From contig NZ_LMEC01000020.1 of assembly GCF_001425265.1 (NCBI RefSeq), forward strand, positions 892,707 to 956,706: DNA of 64,000 bases, written 5' to 3'. The notes beneath the pieces are model-generated. The model saw only the letters and a program-made list of their open reading frames with translations. It made no database searches and was not told the DNA's origin. This DNA is from Massilia sp. Root418 (GTDB lineage: Bacteria > Pseudomonadota > Gammaproteobacteria > Burkholderiales > Burkholderiaceae_D). Of this stretch, positions 16,247-25,691 are shown piece after piece; positions within the stretch are counted from its first letter, which is position 1, and every line of letters starts with the position of its first letter. Position numbers and translations under genes: made by a program.

Positions 16247-17656
16247 TTACAGATATTTCGCAACGCGGGCCGCCACGGTGGCGCGGCCGAAGATCTGCAG
16301 CACCGCATCGATGGCCGGCGTCTGCAGCTGGCCGGTGACGATCAGGCGCAGCGGCATGGCGATCTGCGGCATCTTCAGGCTGTTGGCCGCCAGCACTTCC
16401 TTCAGCATGGCGGCGATGGCTTCCTTGCTCCACTCCACCGAGGCGATGCGCTCGGCAAACAGCGCCAGCGCCGGCTTGACCGCATCGGTCAGGTGCTGCG
16501 CCAGCAGGGCCGCGTCCGGCTGCGGTTCGCGGAAGAACAGCATGGCCGCGTCCGCCAGTTCGTTGGTGGTGTTGGTGCGTTCCTTCATCAGGCCCAGCAC
16601 GGCCGCCAGGTCCGGTGCGCCGTCAAAGACAGCGCCCGCCTCCAGCATGCGCGGCTTGACCAGCTCGCCCAGCCGGGCGTTGTCGGCCTGCTTGATCCAG
16701 TGGTTGTTCAGCCAGGCCAGCTTTTCATTGTTGAACTGCGCGGCCGAGGCGGTCAGGTGCTCCAGGTTGAACCACTCGCAGAACTGCGCCATCGAGAACA
16801 CTTCATCGTCGCCGTGGCTCCAGCCCAGGCGCGCCAGGTAGTTCAGCATCGCTTCCGGCAGGAAGCCTTGCGCCGGGTATTCCATCACGCTGACCGCGCC
16901 GTGGCGCTTGGACAGCTTCTGGCCGTCCGAACCCAAAATCATCGGCAGGTGGCCGTATTCCGGCAGCGGCGCGCCGATGGCGCGCAGGATGTTGATCTGG
17001 CGCGGGGTATTGTTCACGTGGTCGTCGCCGCGCAGCACGTGGGTGATCTTCATGTCCCAGTCATCGACCGCCACGCAGAAATTGTAGGTCGGCGTGCCGT
17101 CCGGGCGCGCAATCACCAGGTCGTCCAGCTCGCGGTTGGAAATGGTGATGGTGCCTTTCACCACGTCGTTCCAGGTCACGTCGCCGTCCAGCGGGTTCTT
17201 GAAACGCACCACCGGCTTGCGGCCGGCCGGCACCGGCGGCAGGGTCTTGCCCTCTTCCGGACGCCAGGTGCCGTCGTAGCGCGGCTTCTCGCCGGCCGCG
17301 CGCATGCGCTCGCGCATCGCTTCCACTTCCTCCGGCGACGAGTAGCACAGGTAGGCCGTGCCTTCCTTCAGCATCTGCGCCACCACTTCGCGGTAGCGGT
17401 CCATGCGCTGCATCTGGTAGAACGGGCCCTCGTCGTGGTCCAGGCCCAGCCACTGCATGCCGTCGATGATGGCTTGCACCGCTTCCGGGGTCGAGCGTTC
17501 CAGGTCGGTGTCCTCGATGCGCAGCACGAAGGTGCCGCCGAAATGGCGGGCAAAGGCCCAGGAATACAGCGCGGTGCGGGCGCCGCCCAGGTGCAGGAAG
17601 CCGGTCGGGCTGGGAGCGAAACGGGTGCGGACGGGAGTTGCTGGTGTGGTGGTCAT
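16247..17656 (-). CDS. gltX: Glutamyl-tRNA synthetase
   Basis: 469 residues, class I synthetase. The HIGH-equivalent is in FAPSPTGFLHLGGARTAL near residue 22, and the KMSKS-equivalent is KLSKR at residues 247-251; the C-terminal anticodon-binding helical domain follows. It charges tRNA-Glu with glutamate. The gene is directly followed on the same strand by the tRNA-Ala/tRNA-Glu array that includes three of its substrate genes. An inverted repeat (arms close to GCGAAAATATCTG) spans its stop codon, so a processing or termination structure between gltX and the tRNAs is possible. Confidence 0.98.
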   Translation of the reverse strand: MTTTPATPVRTRFAPSPTGFLHLGGARTALYSWAFARHFGGTFVLRIEDTDLERSTPEAVQAIIDGMQWLGLDHDEGPFYQMQRMDRYREVVAQMLKEGTAYLCYSSPEEVEAMRERMRAAGEKPRYDGTWRPEEGKTLPPVPAGRKPVVRFKNPLDGDVTWNDVVKGTITISNRELDDLVIARPDGTPTYNFCVAVDDWDMKITHVLRGDDHVNNTPRQINILRAIGAPLPEYGHLPMILGSDGQKLSKRHGAVSVMEYPAQGFLPEAMLNYLARLGWSHGDDEVFSMAQFCEWFNLEHLTASAAQFNNEKLAWLNNHWIKQADNARLGELVKPRMLEAGAVFDGAPDLAAVLGLMKERTNTTNELADAAMLFFREPQPDAALLAQHLTDAVKPALALFAERIASVEWSKEAIAAMLKEVLAANSLKMPQIAMPLRLIVTGQLQTPAIDAVLQIFGRATVAARVAKYL

Positions 17657-17743
17657 TTCGAGACTGAAGCGATAGGATTAAACGGCTATTTTAACCCGTC
17701 TATGGGGATATACTCGAACCTCACCGCCACAAAGGAGCCCGCC

Positions 17744-19189
17744 TTGCATCCACGCACCCGCCTGTACGCCGCCATCGGCCTGCTGTCCGCCCTCCCCTCC
17801 CTCGCCACCCATGCCGCCGACGACGGCCTGCAGCAGCGCATCGCCCGCGTGGAACAGGGCCTGCTGCCCGCTGTGTCGCTGGAAGGCGCGCCGCCCGCCA
17901 GACGCAAGCTGGCCGAGGAAATGGCGCGGCTGGGCGTGCCGGGCGTGAGCATCGCCGTCATCCACGGCGGCGAGGTGGAATGGGCCAAGGGCTACGGTGC
18001 GGTCACGCCGGGCGGCGCGGCGGTGGGCACGTCCACGCTGTTCCAGGCCGCCTCCATCAGCAAGCCGGTGGCGGCCATGGGCGCCCTGAAGCTGGTCGAG
18101 GAAGGCAAGCTGGAACTGGACCGCGACGTCAACAGCTACACTACCTTGTGGAAGCTGCCCAAGGACGCCGACAACAACGCCGTCACGCTGCGCCAGCTGC
18201 TCTCGCACACGGCCGGCACCACGGTACACGGCTTCCCCGGCTATGCGGCCGGCGCGCCGGTGCCCACCCTGGTGCAGCTGCTGAACGGCGCCAAGCCCGC
18301 CAACACGGGCGGCGTGCACGTGAACACGCGGCCGGGCAGCCGCTGGCGCTATTCCGGCGGCGGCTATCAGGTGGCGCAGTACGTGATGACGGAGCGCAGC
18401 AAGACGCCGTTCACTGAGCTGATGCAGGACAAAGTGCTGAAGCCGCTCGCCATGACGGACAGCACCTTCGCCCAGCCGCTGCCGCAGCCCCTGCTGGCGC
18501 GCGCGGCCCTGCCGCACGACCGCAGCGGCAAACCCATCCCCGGCGGGCCGCACACCTACCCGGAGCAGGCCGCCGCCGGCTTGTGGACCACGCCATCCGA
18601 CCTGGCTAAGTTCGCCATCGAAACGCGGCGCTCGGCCGCCGGGCAATCCAACGCCGTGCTGTCGCAGGCGATGACGCATCTGATGCTCACGCCGGTGATG
18701 CAGAACTACGGCCTGGGCCTGGGCACGGAGGGGGACGGACAAAACCAGAGCTTCGGCCACGGCGGCTCGAACGCGGGCTACCGCGCGCGCATGACGGCCT
18801 ATACGGAACGCGGCGACGGCGTGGTGGTGATGACCAATGGCGACAGCGGTTCGGAGCTGGCGGATGAACTGGTGCGTGCGGTGGCGGCGGAATACGGCTG
18901 GCCCACCATGGGCACCAGGGTGCGGCGCAATGTGCCGCTCAAGGAGGACGCGCTGACCACTGTGCCGGGCAGGTATGTGATGCCCGGTGCGGGGGATTTC
19001 GTGATCCGCCGCGAAGGCGACGGGCTGGTGGTGGAGCTGCAGCGCGGTAGCAGTGAGACGCTGCTGGCCGCGCCGAGCGGCAGTTATTTCGTGCAGTCGA
19101 GCGAGGCGGAGCTGCAGTTTACCGGTAAGGACTCGGGGCGCTTTACGCGCGGCGCGTTTGAGGCGCCGTTCAGCCGGGCGAAGGAGTAG
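17744..19189 (+). CDS. Serine hydrolase, class C beta-lactamase/esterase family
   Basis: 481 residues. The nucleophile motif S-x-x-K is SISK at residues 104-107, the Tyr motif is YSG at 203-205, and GHGGSNAG near residue 340 takes the place of the KTG box, all features of the beta-lactamase-like serine hydrolases (esterases, peptidases). A TTG start at 17744 is preferred: AAAGGAG lies 6 bp upstream and it gives a clean signal peptide ending THAADD. A longer frame upstream lies opposite gltX. The protein is probably periplasmic. The substrate is unknown; resistance to beta-lactams cannot be inferred. Confidence 0.85.
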   Translation: MHPRTRLYAAIGLLSALPSLATHAADDGLQQRIARVEQGLLPAVSLEGAPPARRKLAEEMARLGVPGVSIAVIHGGEVEWAKGYGAVTPGGAAVGTSTLFQAASISKPVAAMGALKLVEEGKLELDRDVNSYTTLWKLPKDADNNAVTLRQLLSHTAGTTVHGFPGYAAGAPVPTLVQLLNGAKPANTGGVHVNTRPGSRWRYSGGGYQVAQYVMTERSKTPFTELMQDKVLKPLAMTDSTFAQPLPQPLLARAALPHDRSGKPIPGGPHTYPEQAAAGLWTTPSDLAKFAIETRRSAAGQSNAVLSQAMTHLMLTPVMQNYGLGLGTEGDGQNQSFGHGGSNAGYRARMTAYTERGDGVVVMTNGDSGSELADELVRAVAAEYGWPTMGTRVRRNVPLKEDALTTVPGRYVMPGAGDFVIRREGDGLVVELQRGSSETLLAAPSGSYFVQSSEAELQFTGKDSGRFTRGAFEAPFSRAKE

Positions 19190-19198
19190 GCGCCGGTT

Positions 19199-19237
19199 CG
19201 GCGGGTTACGCGGCGTTGCCGCTAACCCGCCCTACGG
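19199..19237. repeat. REP-like palindrome, copy 1
   Basis: Imperfect inverted repeat with arms GGCGGGTTA...TAACCCGCC, followed by CTACGG. The same element occurs at five other intergenic sites in the window. Confidence 0.8.
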
Positions 19238-19289
19238 AATCGCGCAGCGGACCTTGCCATTGCACGCGGCCTTGCTTCGGCCTTGCTTG

Positions 19290-19688
19290 TTACTTGACCG
19301 TGACTTCGATGGTCTTGCTGGCGCCGGGACCGTAGGACTGGTGGGCGCCGTTGGCAAACTGCATGGTCAGCTTGTATTGGCCGGGCGGCAGCTTCACTTC
19401 GGCTTCGGTCTGGCCTTTGCCGAAATGCAGGTGGGTGTCGTCAAAAGGAACCGATTCGCCGGCCTTGATGCTGGTGCCGTTGATGATCAGGTGGTGGTGG
19501 CCGGTGTTGGCCGCCATCTCGCCCGCCGGTTTGACTTCCATGCCGCTGACGGCGAACTTCACCTTGAACGGGCTGCTGACGACCGCACCGTCCGCCGGTT
19601 CCGCGAAGGATACGGTCTGCGCTGCCGCGCCGAAGCCGATGCCGCCCAGTGCCAGCGCCAGCAAGGCGCGCTTCAGGAATGTTTGCAT
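19290..19688 (-). CDS. DUF4399 domain protein, exported
   Basis: 132 residues with a signal peptide (residues ~1-23, ending GAAAQ). The rest matches the DUF4399 family: VSFAEPADGAVVSSPFKVKF at the start, NTGHHHLIING in the middle and FGKGQTEAEVKLPPGQYKL towards the end. The His triplet and two further His (DDTHLHFG) could bind metal, but no function is established. It lies 30 bp after the YCF48-like gene in the same direction and may be co-transcribed. Confidence 0.85.
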   Translation of the reverse strand: MQTFLKRALLALALGGIGFGAAAQTVSFAEPADGAVVSSPFKVKFAVSGMEVKPAGEMAANTGHHHLIINGTSIKAGESVPFDDTHLHFGKGQTEAEVKLPPGQYKLTMQFANGAHQSYGPGASKTIEVTVK

Positions 19689-19718
19689 GATTTCTCCATG
19701 TGAGTGAGTGACCGCCAG

Positions 19719-20903
19719 TTACCTCTTGCCGAGTATCGGCCCTGCGTACTTCATCACCAGTCCCTTGGGGCCAACCGCCCAGCCCACCGCGGGCGAAGCG
19801 AATCCCACCGTGTTCACCGGCGCGCGGTCCAGGATGGTCCAGCTCTTGCCCGCATCGTTGCTGTAGCCCGAACCGGCCAGGCCGGCCGCGACAAACGCGT
19901 CGGCCGCGCCGCGCACCGGCACCACCACCGACATGTAGCCGGTAGGCAGAATCGGCGCCGCGCTCCAGCTGGCGCCGCCGTCCTCGGTGCGTGCCCCGTT
20001 CACGGTGGCCATCGAGGTGTCCTTGTAGTCGCCGCCGGCCGCCAGGCCCACGCGGCCATCCCGGAAGCCCACCGAGAAGATGCCGCGCGCGGGCGCGCCG
20101 GCCGGGATGGGCACCGCCGACGCGCGCCAGCTGCGGCCACCGTCGGACGAATGGAAGACGCGGGCATGCTCGGCGCCGCCGGTCGAGAACCAGGCGTCCT
20201 TGCTGCCGGCTACCGTCAGGCAGGTGCCGCTGGCGGCGAATGCGCCTTCATTGGGCAGTGAGGCCAGGCCTTTCGGGTCCGGCGCCGGCTGCCAGGTGGC
20301 GCCGCCGTCCGCCGTCAGCAGCACCTGGAAGGCGCCCTTGACCGGGTCGCCGAACAGGATGCCGTGCCGCGCGTCCCAGAACGCGATCGCATCCCAGAAG
20401 CCGTCCGCATCGGAATTGGTGAGCTGCAGCTGCCAGCTGGCGCCGCCGTCCGTGGTCCGGTAGATGCGCGACGCGGCGCCGGGGCCGGCGCTCATGATGA
20501 CGGCGGTGTTCGCGTCCACCGCGTGGATGTCGCGGAAGTCCAGCTGGTCCGCATCGGGTACTTGCATCGCGGTCCACTTTACGCCGTCCACCGTGCGCAG
20601 CACCGTGCCTTTGGCGCCGCTGGCCCAGGCCACGGTCTCGCTGACCACGGACAGACCGCGCAGCTCGGCGCCGGTGCCGCTGGCCAGCGGCTGCCAGCCG
20701 GCGGCCTGCACCAGCGCCTGCCCCACGGCGGAAGGCGGCGGCAGCGGCAAGCCACGCGGTGCGCCTGTCGCGTCCTGCGCCATGGCGGCGCCCGGCGCGG
20801 CCAGCAATGCGGCCAGCAACGCCGCCAGCACGGAAGCCAGCACAGGCCCCCGCGTGGCCGCCCGCGCCGCCCCGCCCGCCGCCTGCGTCGCGCGCTTAGT
20901 CAT
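19719..20903 (-). CDS. YCF48/BNR-repeat beta-propeller protein, exported
   Basis: 394 residues with a long Ala-rich signal peptide ending AAMAQ near residue 43. The remainder carries repeated segments of the type S-x-DGG-x-SW (TDGGASWQLQL, SSDGGRSWRAS, TEDGGASWSAA, NDAGKSWTIL), the signature of BNR/YCF48-like propellers. YCF48 itself is a photosystem II assembly factor, but non-photosynthetic bacteria have many relatives of unknown role, so no function is given. It overlaps the end of apbC by 8 bp, suggesting coupling. Confidence 0.85.
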   Translation of the reverse strand: MTKRATQAAGGAARAATRGPVLASVLAALLAALLAAPGAAMAQDATGAPRGLPLPPPSAVGQALVQAAGWQPLASGTGAELRGLSVVSETVAWASGAKGTVLRTVDGVKWTAMQVPDADQLDFRDIHAVDANTAVIMSAGPGAASRIYRTTDGGASWQLQLTNSDADGFWDAIAFWDARHGILFGDPVKGAFQVLLTADGGATWQPAPDPKGLASLPNEGAFAASGTCLTVAGSKDAWFSTGGAEHARVFHSSDGGRSWRASAVPIPAGAPARGIFSVGFRDGRVGLAAGGDYKDTSMATVNGARTEDGGASWSAAPILPTGYMSVVVPVRGAADAFVAAGLAGSGYSNDAGKSWTILDRAPVNTVGFASPAVGWAVGPKGLVMKYAGPILGKR

Positions 20904-21984
20904 TCTTGATTACGATGCTGGGGAACTTGCTGGTCATGTCCTTCGCCTTTTCCGCCACTTTCACCGCCACTTTGCGGGCGATTTCCTTGTAGATCCCGGC
21001 AACCGGGCCATCCGGCTCGGCCACCACGGTGGGCTTGCCGGAGTCGGTCTGCTCGCGGATGGCCATGGTCAGCGGCAGCGCGCCGAGGTACTCGGCGCCG
21101 AAGTCGGCGCACATCTTGGCGCCGCCGCCGTGGCCGAAGATATGCTCCTCATGGCCGCAGTTCGAGCAGATATGGGTGCTCATGTTCTCCACCACGCCGA
21201 GGATGGGGATGCCCACCTTCTCGAACATCTTCAAGCCCTTGCGCGCGTCCAGCAACGCGATGTCCTGCGGCGTGGTGACGATCACCGCGCCGGTGACCGG
21301 CACCTTCTGCGACAAGGTCAGCTGGATGTCGCCGGTACCCGGCGGCATATCCACCACCAGGTAATCCAGGTCGCGCCAGTTGGTCTGCTCCAGCAGCTGC
21401 TGCAAGGCCTGCGTCACCATCGGTCCGCGCCACACCATGGGCTCGTCCGGGTCGATCATGAAGCCGATCGACGACACTTGCAGGCCGTGGTTTTCCAGCG
21501 GCTCCATGGTCTTGCCGTCCTTGCTTTCCGGGCGGCCGCTGATGCCCAGCATCATCGGCTGCGAGGGACCATAGATGTCCGCATCCAGCACGCCCACCGA
21601 GGCGCCCTCTGCCGCCAGCGCCAGCGCCAGGTTCACCGCCGTGGTCGATTTGCCAACACCGCCCTTGCCGGACGCCACGGCAATAATATTCTTTACGTTA
21701 GGCAACAGCTTCAGGCCGCGCTGCACCGTGTGCGAGATGATCTTGCTGTATACATTGGCACTCACCTTGCCTGCGCCCGGCAGCGCCGCCACGGCGCCGG
21801 TCACGCTGGCGCGGATGGCTTCCACCTGGCTTTTCGCCGGATAGCCCAGCTCGATGTCGAAGGAAACGTCGGCACCCTCCACTTTCAGGTTGCGCACTTC
21901 CTTGGAGGTGCAGTAATCCTTGCCCGTGTTCGGGTCTGTAACTTTAGACAATGCTGCTTTGACGTCTTCTACCGTGATGCTCAT
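20896..21984 (-). CDS. apbC: Iron-sulfur cluster carrier protein ApbC/Mrp
   Basis: 362 residues. An N-terminal MIP18-like domain (residues ~5-75) is followed by the P-loop NTPase with GKGGVGKSTTAVNLA near residue 107 and the cluster-binding pair CSNC near residue 270. ApbC binds and transfers [4Fe-4S] clusters to apoproteins in the cytoplasm, with ATP hydrolysis. The length is typical. The gene is divergent from metG, a common neighbour in proteobacteria. Confidence 0.97.
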   Translation of the reverse strand: MSITVEDVKAALSKVTDPNTGKDYCTSKEVRNLKVEGADVSFDIELGYPAKSQVEAIRASVTGAVAALPGAGKVSANVYSKIISHTVQRGLKLLPNVKNIIAVASGKGGVGKSTTAVNLALALAAEGASVGVLDADIYGPSQPMMLGISGRPESKDGKTMEPLENHGLQVSSIGFMIDPDEPMVWRGPMVTQALQQLLEQTNWRDLDYLVVDMPPGTGDIQLTLSQKVPVTGAVIVTTPQDIALLDARKGLKMFEKVGIPILGVVENMSTHICSNCGHEEHIFGHGGGAKMCADFGAEYLGALPLTMAIREQTDSGKPTVVAEPDGPVAGIYKEIARKVAVKVAEKAKDMTSKFPSIVIKND

Positions 21985-22117
21985 CTGAATCTCCGTAAGT
22001 GATCCCGCAGTCTAGCGCAAAATAGACAGAAAAACAGCGTGCCGCCCCCGTCCCGGTGCGCATGAGCGGCCAGCGCTGGTAAAATGCTCTTTTTCCCACC
22101 AACAAAGTGCATCAATC

Positions 22118-24289
22118 ATGACCCGCAAGCTGTTCGTCACTACTGCCCTGCCCTACGCTAACGCTGCCTTCCACATCGGCCATATGATGGAGTACATCCA
22201 GGCCGACATCTGGGTCCGTTTCCAGCGAATGCAGCGCGAAGGCGGCGGACTGCGCGAGGTGCACTTTGTCGGCGCCGACGACACCCACGGCACGCCCATC
22301 ATGATCGCCGCCGAAAAGGAAGGCATCACGCCGCAGGAATTCGTGGCCAAGATCGCGGCCGGCCGCGCCCAGTACCTGGACGGCTTCCATATCGCGTTCG
22401 ATAACTGGTACTCCACCGATTCGCCGGAAAACGTGGAGCTGTCGCAAGGCATCTACCGCAAGCTGCGCGACACCGGCCTGATCGCCACCAAGATCGTGGA
22501 CCGCTTCTTCGACCCGGTGAAGGGCATGTTCCTGGCCGACCGCAACATCAAGGGCGAATGCCCGAAATGCGGCGCCAAGGACCAGTACGGCGACAACTGC
22601 GAAGTGTGCGGCGCGGCCTACCAGCCGACCGAGCTGGTGAACCCGTTCTCGGTGTTCACCAACGCCACGCCCATCCTGAAGCCGTCCGAGCAGTATTTCT
22701 TCAAGCTGTCCGACCCGCGCTGCTTCGAATTCCTGCGCGACTGGCTCAACACGCCGGGCCGCCTGCAGCCGGAAATGGTGAACAAGGTCAGCGAATGGCT
22801 GGGTGAAGCCGGCGAGAAACTGGCCGACTGGGACATTTCCCGCGACGCGCCCTACTTCGGCATCCCGATTCCGGACGCCCCGGGCAAGTTCTTCTATGTG
22901 TGGCTGGACGCGCCGGTCGGCTACCTGGCCAGCCTGAAGAACTACTGCGAGAAGAAAGGCATCGACTTCAACGCCCTGCTGAACGATCCGGGCACCGAGC
23001 AGATCCACTTCATCGGCAAGGACATTGTTTCCTTCCACCTGCTGTTCTGGCCGGCCATGCTGAAGTTCGCCGACCACCCGGTGATCGACAAGCTGAAAGT
23101 GAACGTGCACGGCCACCTCACCGTGAACAACGAGAAGATGTCCAAATCGCGCGGCACCGGGATTTCGCCGCTGCGCTACCTGAACCTGGGCATGAACCCG
23201 GAATGGCTGCGCTACTACATCGCCTTCAAGCTGAACTCCAAGGTGGAAGACCTGGACTTCACCGGCGACGACTTCGTGGCCCGCGTGAACTCGGACCTGA
23301 TCGGCAAATACGTCAACATCGCCAGCCGCTGCGCCGGTTTCATCAACAAGAAATTCGACGGCAAGCTGGCCGCCAGCCTGTCCGACAACGCCATGGGCTG
23401 GATCAAGCGTGCGCTGAGCACCGCCGACGGCGCCGAGCGCCAGGCCAGCATCGCCGCCAACTTCGAGAACCGCGAGTTCGGCAAGGCGCTGCGCGAAATC
23501 ATGGAAATCGCCGACGTCACCAACCAGTACGTGGACGAGAACAAGCCGTGGGCACTGGCCAAGGACGAGTCCAAGGTGGCCGAACTGCACGAGGTATGCA
23601 CCACCGCGCTGATCCTGTTCCGCCAGCTGACCATCCTGCTGTCGCCAGTGCTGCCGGGCGTGGCCGCCAATGTGGCGAAGTTCCTTAACGACGACCAGCT
23701 GGTCTGGGCGGACACCGAACTGGCCTCCGGCGCCGCCTTCCAGCCCATGCTGGGCCGCACCATCGGCGCCTACAACCACCTGATGACGCGCGTGGACGCC
23801 AAGATGATCGAGGACCTGTTCGACGCGCAGAACCAGATCGCCGCCGCCGGCGCCGCCCCTGCGGTGGCCGCCGCCAAGCCGGCCAAGGCGCCGAAAGCGC
23901 CGCCGCTGGAACCGCTGGTGGCCAAGCAAGGCGTGGAAGCGCTGGCGCCGGAAATCTCCATCGACGACTTCATGAAGGTCGACCTGCGCATCGCAAAAAT
24001 CGTCAACTGCGAGCACGTGGAAGGTTCCGACAAGCTGCTGCGCCTGACCCTGGACGCCGGCGAAAGCCGCTACCGCAACGTCTTCTCCGGCATCAAGTCC
24101 ATGTACCAGCCGGAAGACCTGATCGGCAAGCTGACGGTGCTGGTGGCCAACCTGGCACCGCGCAAGATGAAGTTCGGCATTTCCGAAGGCATGGTGATGG
24201 CCGCTTCGGCGCAGGACGAAAGCGCCAATCCGGGCATCTACATCCTGAACCCATGGCCGGGCGCTGAACCGGGCATGCGCATCCGCTAA
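22118..24289 (+). CDS. metG: Methionyl-tRNA synthetase
   Basis: 723 residues. Class I synthetase with HIGH near residue 20 (AAFHIGHMMEY), a zinc knuckle CPKCGAKDQYGDNCEVCG around residue 150 and KMSKS at residues 340-344. The C-terminal ~110 residues form the EMAP/Trbp111-like tRNA-binding domain used for dimerisation, after an Ala/Pro/Lys linker. It charges initiator and elongator tRNA-Met. No strong ribosome site is visible, but the MTRKLFVTTALPYAN opening is the standard start. The GNAT gene begins 16 bp after it. Confidence 0.98.
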   Translation: MTRKLFVTTALPYANAAFHIGHMMEYIQADIWVRFQRMQREGGGLREVHFVGADDTHGTPIMIAAEKEGITPQEFVAKIAAGRAQYLDGFHIAFDNWYSTDSPENVELSQGIYRKLRDTGLIATKIVDRFFDPVKGMFLADRNIKGECPKCGAKDQYGDNCEVCGAAYQPTELVNPFSVFTNATPILKPSEQYFFKLSDPRCFEFLRDWLNTPGRLQPEMVNKVSEWLGEAGEKLADWDISRDAPYFGIPIPDAPGKFFYVWLDAPVGYLASLKNYCEKKGIDFNALLNDPGTEQIHFIGKDIVSFHLLFWPAMLKFADHPVIDKLKVNVHGHLTVNNEKMSKSRGTGISPLRYLNLGMNPEWLRYYIAFKLNSKVEDLDFTGDDFVARVNSDLIGKYVNIASRCAGFINKKFDGKLAASLSDNAMGWIKRALSTADGAERQASIAANFENREFGKALREIMEIADVTNQYVDENKPWALAKDESKVAELHEVCTTALILFRQLTILLSPVLPGVAANVAKFLNDDQLVWADTELASGAAFQPMLGRTIGAYNHLMTRVDAKMIEDLFDAQNQIAAAGAAPAVAAAKPAKAPKAPPLEPLVAKQGVEALAPEISIDDFMKVDLRIAKIVNCEHVEGSDKLLRLTLDAGESRYRNVFSGIKSMYQPEDLIGKLTVLVANLAPRKMKFGISEGMVMAASAQDESANPGIYILNPWPGAEPGMRIR

Positions 24290-24305
24290 CCCATCGAATC
24301 AGCCT

Positions 24306-24785
24306 ATGAACATCGTAGTACGTGAAGCGACGGATGACGATGCCAAGCTGATTGCCGAGCTCACGCGCGCCGCGTGGGCCGGCAAGGTCAGCGTCACATC
24401 CAGTGGCCACCGTGAAACCGCCGTTCTCGTCGCGCAGCACCTGCGCGACGGCGGCGGTTTTATTTTATTGGCGGACGACGTGCCGGTCGGCTCGGTGCGC
24501 TGGCTGCCGCTGGACACGGAGAGCCATATCTGGGAAATCCTGCGCATGGGCGTGCTGCCCGCCTGGCGCGGCAAGAACATCTCCCAGCACCTGCTGGAAG
24601 CGGTGATCCACCACGGCCTGGAAACCGGCATCGAAGAACTGCGCATGGCGGTGCGGGCCGATCAGCCCAAGCTGATCGACTTCTACATGGCCTACGAATT
24701 CGAACTGGCCGAGGAACTCGAATACACCCATGCCAACCCGCTGGAGCCGGCGCCCTTCGTGATGCGGCGCCAGCTGAAGTACTGA
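24306..24785 (+). CDS. GNAT family N-acetyltransferase
   Basis: 159 residues. The acetyl-CoA-binding motif A is visible as LRMGVLPAWRGKNISQHLLEAVI (V-x-P-x-x-R/Q-x-x-G/N-x-G/S). The acceptor could be an amine of a small molecule or a protein; nothing decides it. It is only 16 bp after metG in the same direction and probably shares its transcript. Its stop lies 7 bp from the convergent Cache-like gene. Confidence 0.88.
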   Translation: MNIVVREATDDDAKLIAELTRAAWAGKVSVTSSGHRETAVLVAQHLRDGGGFILLADDVPVGSVRWLPLDTESHIWEILRMGVLPAWRGKNISQHLLEAVIHHGLETGIEELRMAVRADQPKLIDFYMAYEFELAEELEYTHANPLEPAPFVMRRQLKY

Positions 24786-24792
24786 CCCCGCC

Positions 24793-25110
24793 TTACTTGT
24801 AGACGCCGGAGCCGAGTATCACATCGTCCACGCGCTCCACATAGGTGCGCTTGGCGTCGATGCTGCCGGTGCCCACCCCGTCGCCACTGGCGAGGAAAGC
24901 GAAGATATACAAGTCCTTCTGGATGAACGCCCCCTTCGGCTTATTGAACTCGGCAAAAGCCTTCTCCTTACCGTGCTTCTTCAGGAATTCGCCGGCCTTT
25001 TTCACCATCGCCACCGCCTCGTCGGCCGAGCCCTTGTCCGCAGCCGATGCGTCCACGCTGAACATCAGCGCCGTGCAGCCCATCAACAGATACTTCAACA
25101 GTTTCTTCAT
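24793..25110 (-). CDS. Short Cache-like protein, exported, probably internally shortened
   Basis: 105 residues. A signal peptide (~1-23) is followed by the start of a single-Cache type 2 domain (AVAMVKKAGEFLKKHGKEKA, then FIQKDLYIFAF) and its typical end (TYVERVDDVILGSGVYK). The central ~40-45 residues of the usual domain, including the part after the YIF strand that lines the ligand pocket, appear to be missing. Whether this is a real short subfamily or a deletion product is open. Start overlaps the preceding gene by 4 bp (ATGA), so the two are coupled. Confidence 0.7.
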   Translation of the reverse strand: MKKLLKYLLMGCTALMFSVDASAADKGSADEAVAMVKKAGEFLKKHGKEKAFAEFNKPKGAFIQKDLYIFAFLASGDGVGTGSIDAKRTYVERVDDVILGSGVYK

Positions 25111-25682
25111 TGTTCAACTCCTTGCGCCAGTTGGGATACACTTCGGGATTCACATTCCAGCAGCCACTCCAGCACCGGCGCCACGCCGACCACGCCGCCG
25201 GCGCGGGCGACCGCAGTGCCCGTCGCACACCACGGATACGGCAGCGACGCGGCCCATAACATGACAGGCTCCAGCGCCGCCGGCGGCAGGACCTGCATCA
25301 CCTCCACCGTGATGGCGAGATGCTCCGCCAGGCCCGTACCGGCCTGGAAGCGCCAGTCATAGCGCCCGCAGCCCACGCGCACATTGCCGCCGGCCTTGTC
25401 CGTCATCGCCACCAGCCACGCGCAGCTGAATTCGGACAGCGCTTGCCGTGGCGGCGGCGCCAGGCAAAACGTGTAGACGTTCTCGTAGCTTTGCCCAAAG
25501 CGGCGTACCAGCACGTCCGCAATCGCTTCGCGCCCGCACGACAAAGGCGGGAACGCAATGCCGCTGGTGTTGACCTGCATCGCCAGCGTGGCGTCTTCGC
25601 TGAAGGCGCCAGCCATGAGATGCGGACGGTTGCCGTCTTTCGCCATCAGGTAGCGGTGGATGACGTCGGCGGGTGAGCGCAT
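25107..25682 (-). CDS. NTF2-like/SnoaL-type protein
   Basis: 191 residues. The first ~130 residues fit the SnoaL/NTF2-like cone fold (VIHRYLMAKDGNRPHLMAGAF, then GREAIADVLVRRFG and the C-terminal beta strands CGRYDWRFQ). Such domains occur in isomerases, dehydratases and ligand-binding proteins; catalytic residues are not obvious. The C-terminal ~50 residues are unlike typical members. It is 9 bp downstream of the porin gene and overlaps the Cache-like gene by 4 bp. Confidence 0.75.
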   Translation of the reverse strand: MRSPADVIHRYLMAKDGNRPHLMAGAFSEDATLAMQVNTSGIAFPPLSCGREAIADVLVRRFGQSYENVYTFCLAPPPRQALSEFSCAWLVAMTDKAGGNVRVGCGRYDWRFQAGTGLAEHLAITVEVMQVLPPAALEPVMLWAASLPYPWCATGTAVARAGGVVGVAPVLEWLLECESRSVSQLAQGVEQ

Positions 25683-25691
25683 GGCGGACTC

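Noticed and set aside
17744..19189. Beta-lactam resistance gene
   Set aside because: The SxxK hydrolase family is mostly esterases and peptidases; the third motif is HGG, not KTG, and resistance cannot be claimed.
22112..24016. A 634-codon open frame opposite metG
   Set aside because: Same type of antisense shadow; metG has all catalytic motifs.
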